A DNA stretch of 64,000 nucleotides from Zunongwangia profunda SM-A87 (lineage in GTDB: Bacteria > Bacteroidota > Bacteroidia > Flavobacteriales > Flavobacteriaceae). This document shows, in pieces, positions 37,999 to 45,869 of the stretch. The first letter of the stretch is position 1. Each line of letters begins with the position of its first letter. The stretch lies in assembly GCF_000023465.1 (NCBI RefSeq), contig NC_014041.1, positions 3,416,001-3,480,000 of the forward strand, read 5' to 3'. Position numbers and translations under genes: made by a program. The notes under the pieces were generated by a model. It ran no database searches. It worked only from the letters and a program-made list of their open reading frames with translations, and was not told the DNA's origin.

Positions 37999-39255
37999 TT
38001 AATTATTTGTTTGGGTTGGTGTGATCCATGTATTCAATCTATGATTGGGAGTTTCCATAAGTATTTTATAGATATCAGCTTTCTTCCCTATATTAAATTC
38101 AGCTGTTCCATTTTTTATTTTTGCACTCCCTAAAAGCTCATATTCATCCTTCGCGCCATATTTAACGTTATTGGTCCTGGCCACATAAAATTTTGCCGGA
38201 GTATCAGTATCGGAAAGTGCTTTCCAATTTAGTTTTAAAGTAGCTCCATCAAGATTCGCTGAGAGTCCTACAGCATCCACCATTCCCAAAAGGGGAACCC
38301 CATCCAACTCTTCTTTAACTGAAGTTTCCGGATAAAGCTCAAGAAAAGAAATCATTGTGGGCAGTATATCCACGATACCCGGGATTTGCTCCTTAAAATA
38401 GCTATTCCCCTTTTTATTCATCGCAATCCAGGTGCTGCGTTCACGATCAGATTGCCCCCCATGACGTTTTCCATCTTTAGCAGTTCGACCATGGTCTGTG
38501 GTTACGATAAAAAGCCAGTCTTCATTAAAATTGGACTCTCTATATTTTATAGCTTCATAAATTTTTCCAATAAGTTCATCCTCAAATGTGATCGCATTAT
38601 ACAGTTGGGGACTATCCCCATACCCATGTCCCATATCATCAGAAAACTCCAGATAAACCCAGGTTAAATCAGGTGCCTCATTTTGGATATACTCTGCAGC
38701 CTGATAAGCTACTTTCTTATCTATATTCTTAATGTACTCCCGGTATGGATCATGAGGAAAGTTTAGGGTATCTTTTTCGAAACCATCAAAAGCGTAGTCT
38801 ATCTTTAGAAAATTCGTACCTACTAGATTCTCACCTAGCAGTTTGGTACGGTTATCTTCCCAGGTAGAAAAAATAGCGGTTTGTTTCTCTGGAAAATCAT
38901 TGGTAAAAAGCCTAAAAATACTTGGATAATTATAGTTAGGCTGTTTAATTTCATTTCCATATACATTGTGTTTATTAACCCAAACGCCAGTTAATAGACT
39001 ATTATAACCCACCGCAGATATTGTAGGGGTTTCTGAGTAAGTTCCTTTTCCTCCGCCTACATAAGCTTCAGAAAAATCACCTTTTAGTGAAATTGCATCA
39101 AGATTTGGTGTGCTTGTCTTTGGAATCATATCTGCTGCGATCCCATCTACAATGATAAAAACGAGCTTTTTTTCTTTTTGGCGATCTTCCTGTGCAATCA
39201 TCTGATAGCTACATAAAAGAAGCATCATGGCCATGGAAGTGATTTTAAATTTCAT
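37999..39255 (-). CDS. Alkaline-phosphatase-superfamily phosphodiesterase (NPP-like)
   Basis: 418 residues with a signal peptide (SMAMMLLLCSYQMIAQ). Superfamily metal sites are visible: VFIIVDGIAADMIP (Asp), STPNLDAIS, the candidate nucleophile threonine in ETPTISAVGYNSLLTG, FSDDMGHGYGD, and TTDHGR plus HGGQSDRERSTW. This is the nucleotide pyrophosphatase/phosphodiesterase branch. The last 90 residues look like a fibronectin-III-like domain (LKLNWKALSDTDTPAKFYVAR). It heads an operon with SusC (gap five bases) and SusD, so its substrate or product is probably what that pair imports. A -7 box lies at 39286-39293. Confidence 0.85.
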   Translation of the reverse strand: MKFKITSMAMMLLLCSYQMIAQEDRQKEKKLVFIIVDGIAADMIPKTSTPNLDAISLKGDFSEAYVGGGKGTYSETPTISAVGYNSLLTGVWVNKHNVYGNEIKQPNYNYPSIFRLFTNDFPEKQTAIFSTWEDNRTKLLGENLVGTNFLKIDYAFDGFEKDTLNFPHDPYREYIKNIDKKVAYQAAEYIQNEAPDLTWVYLEFSDDMGHGYGDSPQLYNAITFEDELIGKIYEAIKYRESNFNEDWLFIVTTDHGRTAKDGKRHGGQSDRERSTWIAMNKKGNSYFKEQIPGIVDILPTMISFLELYPETSVKEELDGVPLLGMVDAVGLSANLDGATLKLNWKALSDTDTPAKFYVARTNNVKYGAKDEYELLGSAKIKNGTAEFNIGKKADIYKILMETPNHRLNTWITPTQTNN

Positions 39256-39285
39256 GACAATTATTTTAAGTTAAATTTTGCACTC

Positions 39286-39293
39286 CAAATGTA
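39286..39293 (-). promoter_or_regulatory. Candidate -7 element of the phosphodiesterase-SusCD operon
   Basis: TACATTTG on the minus strand, an exact TAnnTTTG match, 30 bases before the ATG. The place of the -33 box is taken up by the dyad at 39302-39326. Confidence 0.55.
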
Positions 39294-39301
39294 TAGTGAA
39301 G

Positions 39302-39326
39302 ATTCAATAAATTGAATGAACGTTCA
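39302..39326. promoter_or_regulatory. Double-dyad operator between TetR gene and SusCD operon
   Basis: ATTCAAT-AA-ATTGAAT (39302-39317) overlaps by one base the 10-bp palindrome TGAACGTTCA (39317-39326); the half sites ATTCAAT, ATTGAAT and GTTCAAT recur. The TGAACGTTCA core is like many TetR-family operators. It covers the -16 to -41 region of the leftward promoter. Confidence 0.6.
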
Positions 39327-39400
39327 ATTAATAAAAGTTTACTTTAATGTTCCCTTTATGTTACTAATTATGCAGCATTAGCTTTTGTTAATCAAATTGG

Positions 39401-39408
39401 TATATTTG
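39401..39408 (+). promoter_or_regulatory. Candidate -7 element of the tetR-like gene
   Basis: TATATTTG, an exact match, 13 bases before the GTG start. It supports the GTG as true start with a very short leader. A TTG lies only 13 bases upstream, too close for the normal -33 box. Confidence 0.5.
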
Positions 39409-39421
39409 CTTAAAAAGTCTA

Positions 39422-40021
39422 GTGGGGCGTAAAAGTTTAAGTGTAAAAAGGCGTAAGGAGATTATTCAATCCTTTTATAGAATTGCTAAAAAAATTGGTC
39501 TCGAAAATACCTCAATTGCCAAAGTTGCAGAAGAAATGCAAATTAGTAGCGGACTGGTGATGCACTATTTTAAAAGCCGCGACGAACTTTTAATTGGCCT
39601 TAATGAATATATTCTGGAACGTCACCTAAATATGGTCAATGCTATAGAGTATGGAGTTATGGATAATAGAAAAAGCCTGGAAAACTTTATTACCGACCTA
39701 TTCTCCAGAAAGTGGAATAAATATTTTGATGATGGTGTTTTTTATAGTTGTTATGCCTTAATTTATCGCAAAGAAGATTTTAATACCAGTTTTAGAAAAT
39801 ATCTGGAAAAACTTCACCAGGTATTACAGATAAAATTACTCGAAGCTAAAAATCTAGGAGTGATCTACAACGATAATATACCTGAAATTACGGAAGTCAT
39901 TTTTGCCCTCATCGATGGATCCTATTACTACCTTGGAATGTTTAATCAAAAAGATCAAACTTATGAGCAACAGGAAAAACTTTATATTAAATACGCAATT
40001 AAGCTTTTGGATTTTTCTTAG
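39422..40021 (+). CDS. TetR-family transcriptional regulator
   Basis: 199 residues from a GTG start. The N-terminal helix-turn-helix is RRKEIIQSFYRIAKKIGLENTSIAKVAEEMQISSGLVMHYFKSRDELLIGL (in two helical blocks, about 10-60), resembling BetI/AcrR regulators; the rest is the ligand-binding helical domain. It is divergent from the phosphodiesterase-SusCD operon across 166 bases that contain a double dyad, so it is the likely repressor of that operon and of itself. Its 3' end overlaps the end of the next gene on the other strand by 23 bases. Confidence 0.9.
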   Translation: MGRKSLSVKRRKEIIQSFYRIAKKIGLENTSIAKVAEEMQISSGLVMHYFKSRDELLIGLNEYILERHLNMVNAIEYGVMDNRKSLENFITDLFSRKWNKYFDDGVFYSCYALIYRKEDFNTSFRKYLEKLHQVLQIKLLEAKNLGVIYNDNIPEITEVIFALIDGSYYYLGMFNQKDQTYEQQEKLYIKYAIKLLDFS

Positions 40022-40256
40022 GATGTTTTATAATCCTATATATAGCAAATAAAGCTATTAATGCCCATACAATATTCACAAGGATATTCGGAAAATCTTT
40101 CAAAGTTGCTGCATTGATAACCAAACACAGCCCTCCTATAACATTTAGTATGTGATATAACGGCCTTTTGGCTGATAAATACCCTGCGCTAAGAAGAAAA
40201 TAAGCAATGATAAAAATTATTGCTCCGCACCAACCTATAAAACTTATGAATGTCAT
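39999..40256 (-). CDS. Small membrane protein, CBU_0592-like
   Basis: 85 residues with three hydrophobic segments (about 5-24, 33-50, 58-75) and a basic tail (IIKHPKKNPKA). The pattern 'GWCGAIIFIIAYFLLS...HILNVIGGLCLVINA' matches the CBU_0592-type domain of small inner-membrane proteins of unknown function. It overlaps the tetR-like gene tail to tail. Confidence 0.72.
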   Translation of the reverse strand: MTFISFIGWCGAIIFIIAYFLLSAGYLSAKRPLYHILNVIGGLCLVINAATLKDFPNILVNIVWALIALFAIYRIIKHPKKNPKA

Positions 40257-40459
40257 TGTAAAAATTTATACAAAAAATTTAAAAATTCAGCTTTTATACT
40301 AATAGCGTTCCACTCACGCATTATAAGTCAATATATCAAATTTTAAATTAGAATTCTTGATTCAAGAGGGTAACCATCCCTGTGTTATTATACTCCTTAT
40401 CATTGCCATTAAAGAAAGTTTTTGCAAAGGATCCCAGGATCCGAATCAAGAGACAAGTC

Positions 40460-41064
40460 TTAAAAAAAGAAAATTCCACCAAGCTGAAAATTGGATAAAC
40501 CAAAATCTACTCTAAACCTTTCAAATTCCGTGCGACCTTCTCCCTCTTCCTTAATTTTCGCATAACGCAAAAGGCCTGTATTCACTTCAAAAGCAAATCT
40601 CTTATGAATCAGATACGAGAATCCGGGACGGATATTTGCACTATAACGCTTATAAGTAGCGTCCTCAGCTCCAGAATAAGGAATTTTTTATGAAAATATT
40701 CAATAGAACCCTTTAGGTTAAAAGCCAATTTGTCGAAAATTGGAAAATAACGCTGAATAGTGGGAGCGATGCCTATACCATGAACTGAACCCTCTTCATT
40801 ATCTAAATTGGTGTAAGTATAACTCAAACCTACACCTACCAACCAATTATCCGAAAAACTATAAGTAAGATTTGGGGATACTTCCAAATTTATAGCATCA
40901 GAATCTGTAGCAAATTCATAATAGGAAGTGTAACTGTTTAAACTGGAAAATGAAAAATGACCGCCCAGTCCCCAACGACCTTTTTCAATAAAAATCTCAC
41001 TTTTTTCCTGAGCATAGCTTAGCTGAGATAATAGAATAGCTGCTAAAAATAATAGTCTTTTCAT
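40460..41064 (-). pseudogene. Outer-membrane beta-barrel protein, frameshifted
   Basis: The start is ATG 41062-41064 (MKRLLFLAAILLSQLSYAQ, a clear signal peptide). The first frame runs through barrel-like strands (WGLGGHFSFSSL, LTYSFSDNWLVGVGLSYTYTNL) to SIEYFHKKF and then loses sense, stopping at 40609. Restoring one T to the run of six (40684-40689) joins it to a second frame (PYSGAEDATYKRYSANIRPGF ... FGLSNFQLGGIFFF) that ends at 40460 with the terminal phenylalanine expected of a barrel. The total would be about 200 residues. As with the SusC, the break is at a homopolymer. Confidence 0.8.
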
Positions 41065-41317
41065 GATGTATTTTTGACAGGTCAATTATAGCTGATATGA
41101 TCTGATAATGATATTGGTGGGGATTAAGTTTAAGTTAAATAAACTGTTAAGCCTAAAAAGAAATGGTATTCACTATTTGAACAGAAAGGAAGTTCAGTTT
41201 AAGCTTTTTTGTCTCTATCATTTTTAGCGACCGCAAATAAGAATACTTCTATTCCACCTAGAGAATCGTTTTAGTTTTTAAAGAATTTTGAATATTGAAT
41301 TCATTAATTTAAATAAA
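41065..41317. other. Divergent intergenic region
   Basis: About 250 bases between the barrel gene and the zinc-type operator with no coding frame and no convincing hairpin. Confidence 0.4.
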
Positions 41318-41357
41318 GCAACAAAGTTGCGTTTAAAAATAAAAAGAGTTATTGTTG
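41318..41357 (+). promoter_or_regulatory. Zur-like operator over a promoter, module 1
   Basis: GCAACAAAGTTGC (41318-41330, arms of five) contains the -33 TTG (41327-41329), followed after exactly 20 bases by TATTGTTG (41350-41357, one mismatch to TAnnTTTG). The same operator with the same spacing precedes the COG0523 gene. Binding of a repressor here would mask the -33 box. Confidence 0.7.
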
Positions 41358-41369
41358 CAAAAAAAAACA

Positions 41370-42536
41370 ATGACCAAATTTTATGTAAAGCGTATGGGAC
41401 AGTTCGCCCTACTGCTATTTTTATTCAGTGCTTGCGATAGCGATGATGACTTTATGATTGACACTGGTGCCGAGAAAGTACCGGAACCACCAAAAGAAAT
41501 TGAACCTGTAGGGTATCTGGCTCCTCTTCAATTGCCAGATACCATAAAACTTACTTATGGGGAAGATTTTATTGGTAAACTGCCAGAAGAGTATCAAAGT
41601 CAGAATGTAAGTTTTGAACTGCAATTTCACAGTGAAAATATCGAGATAAGCAGTGAGAAAAACCTGGAGCAGGTATTGGGAACGGGAATTTATGTAGAGG
41701 AAACGACAAATAAATTGATGATCGATAGTCAGCAACTCTACCCTAATAATTTTAGTTCTTCGGTTAATGGCAATAGGTTACCTGAGGCCTATGAAGTAAC
41801 ATTAACCGCTAGCGCCTCCCCAACTTATTTACCGGTTAGCAAAACATTTTTCCTTAAAATTGCTCCCGCCAGTGTTCAAATTGAAGAAATGGATAATAGT
41901 ATGGCCATTCCTTTTGCCTATCAAATGTATAAGGATAGTGATGCTATAACTTATCATCTCTCGACAGCAGGTTTAGGTCTCGAAAATACAAAATGGCAAT
42001 TACATCAAAACGGACGACCAGATCAGAAAGTAATACTACAGGATAACAAAGTATCATTTGCTGAAAAACCTGGAGATCCAGATCAGGAAGCAGAGTGGAC
42101 TTACGACCTGGTTGCATCTTTAGAACGCAACGGATTTACATTGGCCACACGACAGTTTCGTATACGCTTTATTCCTGAAATAAAATTCCTGTACGGTATG
42201 TATTATGCAGATCTAAACCTAACTATTTATACCAATCGATTACATATCCCCCTACATAAAGCTTACCAGTCATCTGCTCCCCAAATATATCCTGAAAAAT
42301 ATAAGAAATCCTTTTCTATACTAAGCATAGAAAAAGATGGGACTGTATTTAGCAACGAGGAAGAAATCATCAGCATAGATCCTGAAACAGGACAGGTTAA
42401 GGTTGCTCATAACCACAGTTTAAACGCGGGTGAGTATCTTATTAAAGTTGAAGCGCAAACAACTACAGGATTAAGTTTTAAGACCACTCTTACCTTGATA
42501 ATGTCTCAGGCTTCAGAAGACAACCATGAGCATTAA
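41370..42536 (+). CDS. Surface lipoprotein under the zinc-type operator
   Basis: 388 residues from ATG 41370 (an upstream TTG at 41352 would lie inside the promoter). Signal and lipobox: MGQFALLLFLFSAC, followed by an acidic DSDDDFMID linker that favours surface export. I see no known domain; the body is beta-rich and looks like two or three Ig-like modules (about 45-160, 165-265, 270-385). It ends in DNHEH. It stands alone, closed by a very strong terminator, and shares its operator with the COG0523 gene, so it is probably induced by the same metal limitation. A metal- or ligand-capture role is inference. Confidence 0.7.
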   Translation: MTKFYVKRMGQFALLLFLFSACDSDDDFMIDTGAEKVPEPPKEIEPVGYLAPLQLPDTIKLTYGEDFIGKLPEEYQSQNVSFELQFHSENIEISSEKNLEQVLGTGIYVEETTNKLMIDSQQLYPNNFSSSVNGNRLPEAYEVTLTASASPTYLPVSKTFFLKIAPASVQIEEMDNSMAIPFAYQMYKDSDAITYHLSTAGLGLENTKWQLHQNGRPDQKVILQDNKVSFAEKPGDPDQEAEWTYDLVASLERNGFTLATRQFRIRFIPEIKFLYGMYYADLNLTIYTNRLHIPLHKAYQSSAPQIYPEKYKKSFSILSIEKDGTVFSNEEEIISIDPETGQVKVAHNHSLNAGEYLIKVEAQTTTGLSFKTTLTLIMSQASEDNHEH

Positions 42537-42565
42537 ATGAATTACTCTTTTCATTCTATTTTTTG

Positions 42566-42604
42566 ATATTAAAGCAGGCTATTGCGGCCTGCTTTAATAT
42601 TTTA
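42566..42604 (+). terminator. Strong terminator after the zinc-type lipoprotein gene
   Basis: Perfect 14-bp stem ATATTAAAGCAGGC/GCCTGCTTTAATAT with a seven-base loop, then TTTAAAA. Confidence 0.88.
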
Positions 42605-42800
42605 AAACATTAAGCAATAACTACATGACTCCATGCAAAGTCGGTAAGCTTTAGATCGAAAAAGCGTTGTGATAATTTCTATGAAGTAAGAAACCCATTG
42701 GCGTTAACCACTAAGGAATAAGGATTAACCGAATTAGTTATTGAGGAATTAAAAATTTTCTGTTCTTTAGATAAAGCTTAAATTTACCCTACCAAATAGG

Positions 42801-43217
42801 ATGATAATGAAAACTGCTGAAGAAAAGAAAACCCGAAATACGAAACATCAAAAAGCCGTTTTAGAACTTTTGAAAAACGCAACAAAAGCATTAACAGCAG
42901 ATGAAATAAGAGAAAAATTAGCCGATAATATTAATAAAACTACGGTTTATAGAATGCTCGATCGTTTTGTGGAGGCCGGAAAAATTCATTTTGTTACCGG
43001 ACAAAACGGAAAATCATTTTACGCGTTATGCAAAAGCTGCAAGGAAGAACCTCCTAAGCATATTCATAATCATCTGCATTTTCAATGTGAAATTTGTGGA
43101 AAAGTAGAATGTCTACCCGAAACCTTAAAAGTACCGCAACTTGACAATTACACGATCAGAGAAACACAGTTGTTACTTATTGGTACTTGCAAACGCTGTA
43201 TGAATAGCACTAATTAA
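42801..43217 (+). CDS. Fur-family repressor, probably Zur
   Basis: 138 residues. Winged helix at about 15-75 (LTADEIREKLADNINKTTVYRMLDRFVEAG). Metal-site region HIHNHLHFQCEICGKVECLP at 87-106 with Cys96/Cys99, and a second CxxC pair Cys130/Cys133 near the C-terminus, together the structural zinc site of the family. The short C-terminus and the location between two genes with GCAAC-N3-GTTGC operators, one of them a COG0523 GTPase, favour zinc (Zur) over iron. No copy of the operator lies in front of this gene itself. The start is at ATG 42801; an ATG two codons later is equally possible. Confidence 0.82.
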   Translation: MIMKTAEEKKTRNTKHQKAVLELLKNATKALTADEIREKLADNINKTTVYRMLDRFVEAGKIHFVTGQNGKSFYALCKSCKEEPPKHIHNHLHFQCEICGKVECLPETLKVPQLDNYTIRETQLLLIGTCKRCMNSTN

Positions 43218-43459
43218 ACTAATCGCTTCTTAAAATTTAGGGGTTGTTGGAACACTTACTAATTCCGATTTTTCAAGTGCCTGGTAAAACATATTTTCAG
43301 GCTATACCTGCATATTCTTGTCCAGATTTACTGGAATGATATTTAAATGCTAGTCTTTAAATTATATTTTTAAAACGAATTAAATGCTCCATAAGAGGTT
43401 AGAAGAAAAGACTATATAATGGCTGTTTCATCAATTACATATTACCAAAAAAATATAAT
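43218..43459. other. Spacer between zur-like and COG0523 genes
   Basis: No coding frame; nothing recognisable before the operator at 43460. Confidence 0.4.
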
Positions 43460-43499
43460 GCAACAAAGTTGCTTTAATTAATTCTCTTTTATACTTTTG
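43460..43499 (+). promoter_or_regulatory. Zur-like operator over a promoter, module 2
   Basis: GCAACAAAGTTGC at 43460-43472 contains the -33 TTG (43469-43471), followed after 20 bases by TACTTTTG (43492-43499), an exact TAnnTTTG match. The layout is identical to module 1 (32 bases from operator start to -7 start). The box ends four bases before the first ATG of the gene. Confidence 0.78.
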
Positions 43500-43503
43500 A
43501 GGC

Positions 43504-44715
43504 ATGTCAAGTAACAACGATATGCAAAAACTTCCGGTTACCGTACTTAGTGGCTTTTTAGGAGCAGGAAAAACAACGCTACTCAATCATTTACTTCATA
43601 ATCGCGAGGGAATGAAACTGGCTGTGATTGTTAACGATATGAGCGAGATCAATATTGATGCGCAATTTGTCGAAAATCAGCATACGCTCTCTAAAACCGA
43701 GGAAAAACTGGTTGAAATGAGCAATGGTTGCATTTGCTGCACCCTTAGGGAAGACCTGATGATCGAAGTGGCTCGACTGGCAGAAGAAAAAAGGTTTGAC
43801 TATTTAATTATTGAGAGTACAGGTATCTCTGAACCGATTCCTGTGGCGCAAACCTTTAGTTTTCAGGATGATTTGGGCCAGTTTAATTTAAAAGACATCA
43901 GCTATATCGATTGTATGCTCACAGTGGTTGATGCCTTTAATTTTCTGAATGACTTCTCGAGTGCAGAGCTTCTAGAGGACCGACAATTGGCCAGCGATGA
44001 AGAAGATCATCGTAGCATTGTAAATTTACTGACAGATCAGATTGAATTTGCAAACGTCATTCTGCTAAACAAAACCGACCTGGTATCATCGGAAGAGTTA
44101 CAGCGGGTTCATAGTATCATTAAAGCTTTAAATCCTGACGCGAAGATTATTGAAACCCGTCATGCGCAGGTTGATTATAAGGAAGTTATTAATACCGGTT
44201 ATTTTGATTTTGAAAAAGCAGAAGCTTCTGCCGGATGGATCAAAGAACTGGAAAATGAGCATAATCCGGAAACGGAAGAATACGGCATCAGCTCGCTTAC
44301 CTTTAAACACAAAGTACCTTTCCATCCCGAACGCTTATTTAATTTTCTCATGGAGAATTTTCCACATGGAATAATCAGGAGCAAAGGATTATTTTGGTTG
44401 GCTTCTCGCCCAGATCAGGCGCTTATTTGGAGTAGCGCCGGGGGATCCTTTAAAACAGATCCTGCCGGAGTATGGTGGGCATCAATGCCATTTAATCAGC
44501 GCATCGATCATCCGGTATTTCTAGAAAATCAGGAAAACATAGAGCAAAATTGGGATCCCAAATTAGGAGATCGTAAAAATGAGTTGGTCTTTATTGGCAT
44601 AAATTACGATAAGGAAAAACTCGAAGAAAATTTAAATAACTGTCTTCTAACGAATTCGGAAATGATCACATGGCAATCAGGAAGTTTACAGCTTCAGGAT
44701 GTATGGCCTGTTTAA
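43504..44715 (+). CDS. COG0523 GTPase, putative zinc chaperone
   Basis: 403 residues of the CobW/COG0523 G3E GTPase family, which deliver metal to client enzymes. Walker A GFLGAGKT (17-24), the metal-binding CxCC motif CICC (76-79), [10 protein letters not shown] (switch/Walker B-like), NKTDLV (base recognition) and a CobW C-terminal domain ([27 protein letters not shown]). Zur-regulated members such as ZigA/YeiR types support zinc enzymes in zinc starvation, and the operator here fits. ATG 43504 lies almost on the predicted transcription start, so the mRNA is leaderless or the real start is ATG 43522 ([10 protein letters not shown]). Confidence 0.88.
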   Translation: MSSNNDMQKLPVTVLSGFLGAGKTTLLNHLLHNREGMKLAVIVNDMSEINIDAQFVENQHTLSKTEEKLVEMSNGCICCTLREDLMIEVARLAEEKRFDYLIIESTGISEPIPVAQTFSFQDDLGQFNLKDISYIDCMLTVVDAFNFLNDFSSAELLEDRQLASDEEDHRSIVNLLTDQIEFANVILLNKTDLVSSEELQRVHSIIKALNPDAKIIETRHAQVDYKEVINTGYFDFEKAEASAGWIKELENEHNPETEEYGISSLTFKHKVPFHPERLFNFLMENFPHGIIRSKGLFWLASRPDQALIWSSAGGSFKTDPAGVWWASMPFNQRIDHPVFLENQENIEQNWDPKLGDRKNELVFIGINYDKEKLEENLNNCLLTNSEMITWQSGSLQLQDVWPV

Positions 44716-44754
44716 AATAACTAAACCAAAAAATAAGTACTAAAAATCAACAAC

Positions 44755-45564
44755 ATGAACTACAAAATCTTACCTCTTTATGCTGCAGTAGCCCTGCTTA
44801 GTTTTTCTTCCTGTAAGAATCAGGATAAAAAAGCAAGTGAAAATGTGCAAGTTGAAGAAACATCTCAGGGAGATAGTATTTCGCAGATTACGATTGAACC
44901 TTTACTGGATTCTCCTGCTTTTAGTGATGCTAAACTTTCTTTAACTGCCCCATCAGGTGATCAATTTTCCAAAAATACGATTGATTTTAAGTTTGAAGTA
45001 GAAAACTACGAACTAGGAGCGCAAACAGATAAAAACGAGATTACTAAAACTTTAGCCAATTCAGATAAAGGACAGCATATTCATTTTATCGTGGATAACA
45101 ATCCTTATTCGGCGCACTACGAACCCAACTTTTCTAAAGACTTTTCTGAAGGTACACACCATATTGTTGCTTTCTTAAGTAGATCCTATCATGAATCGGT
45201 TAAAAACGCAAATTCTTTTGTCGCAAAAACCATTGAAGTAGGGAATTCACCTCAACGACAGTCCAATGTAGATCTCAATAAACCCACCTTAATTTATAGT
45301 AGACCAAAAGGAGAATATACCGGTAAAGATACCCAAAATCTAATGTTGGATTTTTTCCTGTTAAATACCGAGCTTTCAGAAAACGGCAACTATGTTAAAG
45401 CCACCATTAACGGCGAAAGTTTTGAGATTACGAAATGGCAACCATACATTATTAAAGGGCTACCTAAAGGCGAAGTAAAGATCAGGCTACAACTTTTAGA
45501 TGCAGATGGCAAGCCAATCGAAGGCGATTATAATGATGTAACACGTAATGTTAGCCTTAAATAA
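44755..45564 (+). CDS. His-rich lipoprotein in the COG0523 operon
   Basis: 269 residues, lipobox LLSFSSC (cysteine 20), then a charged linker. Two similar beta domains follow: about 58-165 and about 175-269, each starting with a 'l..P.g.yt....L.l.F.l.n.el' strand. The first contains a cluster of six or more histidines (GQHIHFIV, SAHY, GTHHIV, SYHES), like the 'hHHlli' strand of DUF4399-type domains; the second lacks them. It starts 39 bases after the COG0523 gene and shares its promoter. A periplasmic zinc-binding role is an inference from the histidines and the operon. Confidence 0.75.
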   Translation: MNYKILPLYAAVALLSFSSCKNQDKKASENVQVEETSQGDSISQITIEPLLDSPAFSDAKLSLTAPSGDQFSKNTIDFKFEVENYELGAQTDKNEITKTLANSDKGQHIHFIVDNNPYSAHYEPNFSKDFSEGTHHIVAFLSRSYHESVKNANSFVAKTIEVGNSPQRQSNVDLNKPTLIYSRPKGEYTGKDTQNLMLDFFLLNTELSENGNYVKATINGESFEITKWQPYIIKGLPKGEVKIRLQLLDADGKPIEGDYNDVTRNVSLK

Positions 45565-45869
45565 AGAAAAAATCAATAACACAAGCCGGTAAAGTTTCAT
45601 AATGGTTGGTTTTACAATTAATCACTTTTTACCTCCATCTTTACCGGTTATTTTTTAATGATGAAAAGGGGATTTTCAATCCCCTTTTTTATATATAACC
45701 GAATTTATATTCAATAAAATACCGTAGTACGCTTATTCATAGCATCTAATTTTGGACATTGAATGAATTTTCAAGGAAAGTTTGTATCGAATCACCAAAA
45801 ATAGAAGCTTCGATACAACATCTCTTGCAAAGATTTCAATCAACCTCCGGTAATTATTTCTTGATTCCA
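45565..45869. other. Intergenic region with hairpins
   Basis: 305 bases without a gene. They hold the terminator at 45664-45691, a long-range CCGGTAAAG/CTTTACCGG pair just before it, and a perfect 10-bp inverted repeat TTGTATCGAA/TTCGATACAA (45782-45791, 45809-45818) of unknown role near the phosphatase stop codon. Confidence 0.55.
45664..45691 (+). terminator. Terminator of the COG0523-lipoprotein operon
   Basis: AAAAGGGGATT/AATCCCCTTTT stem with a three-base loop and a plus-strand T run. Confidence 0.85.
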
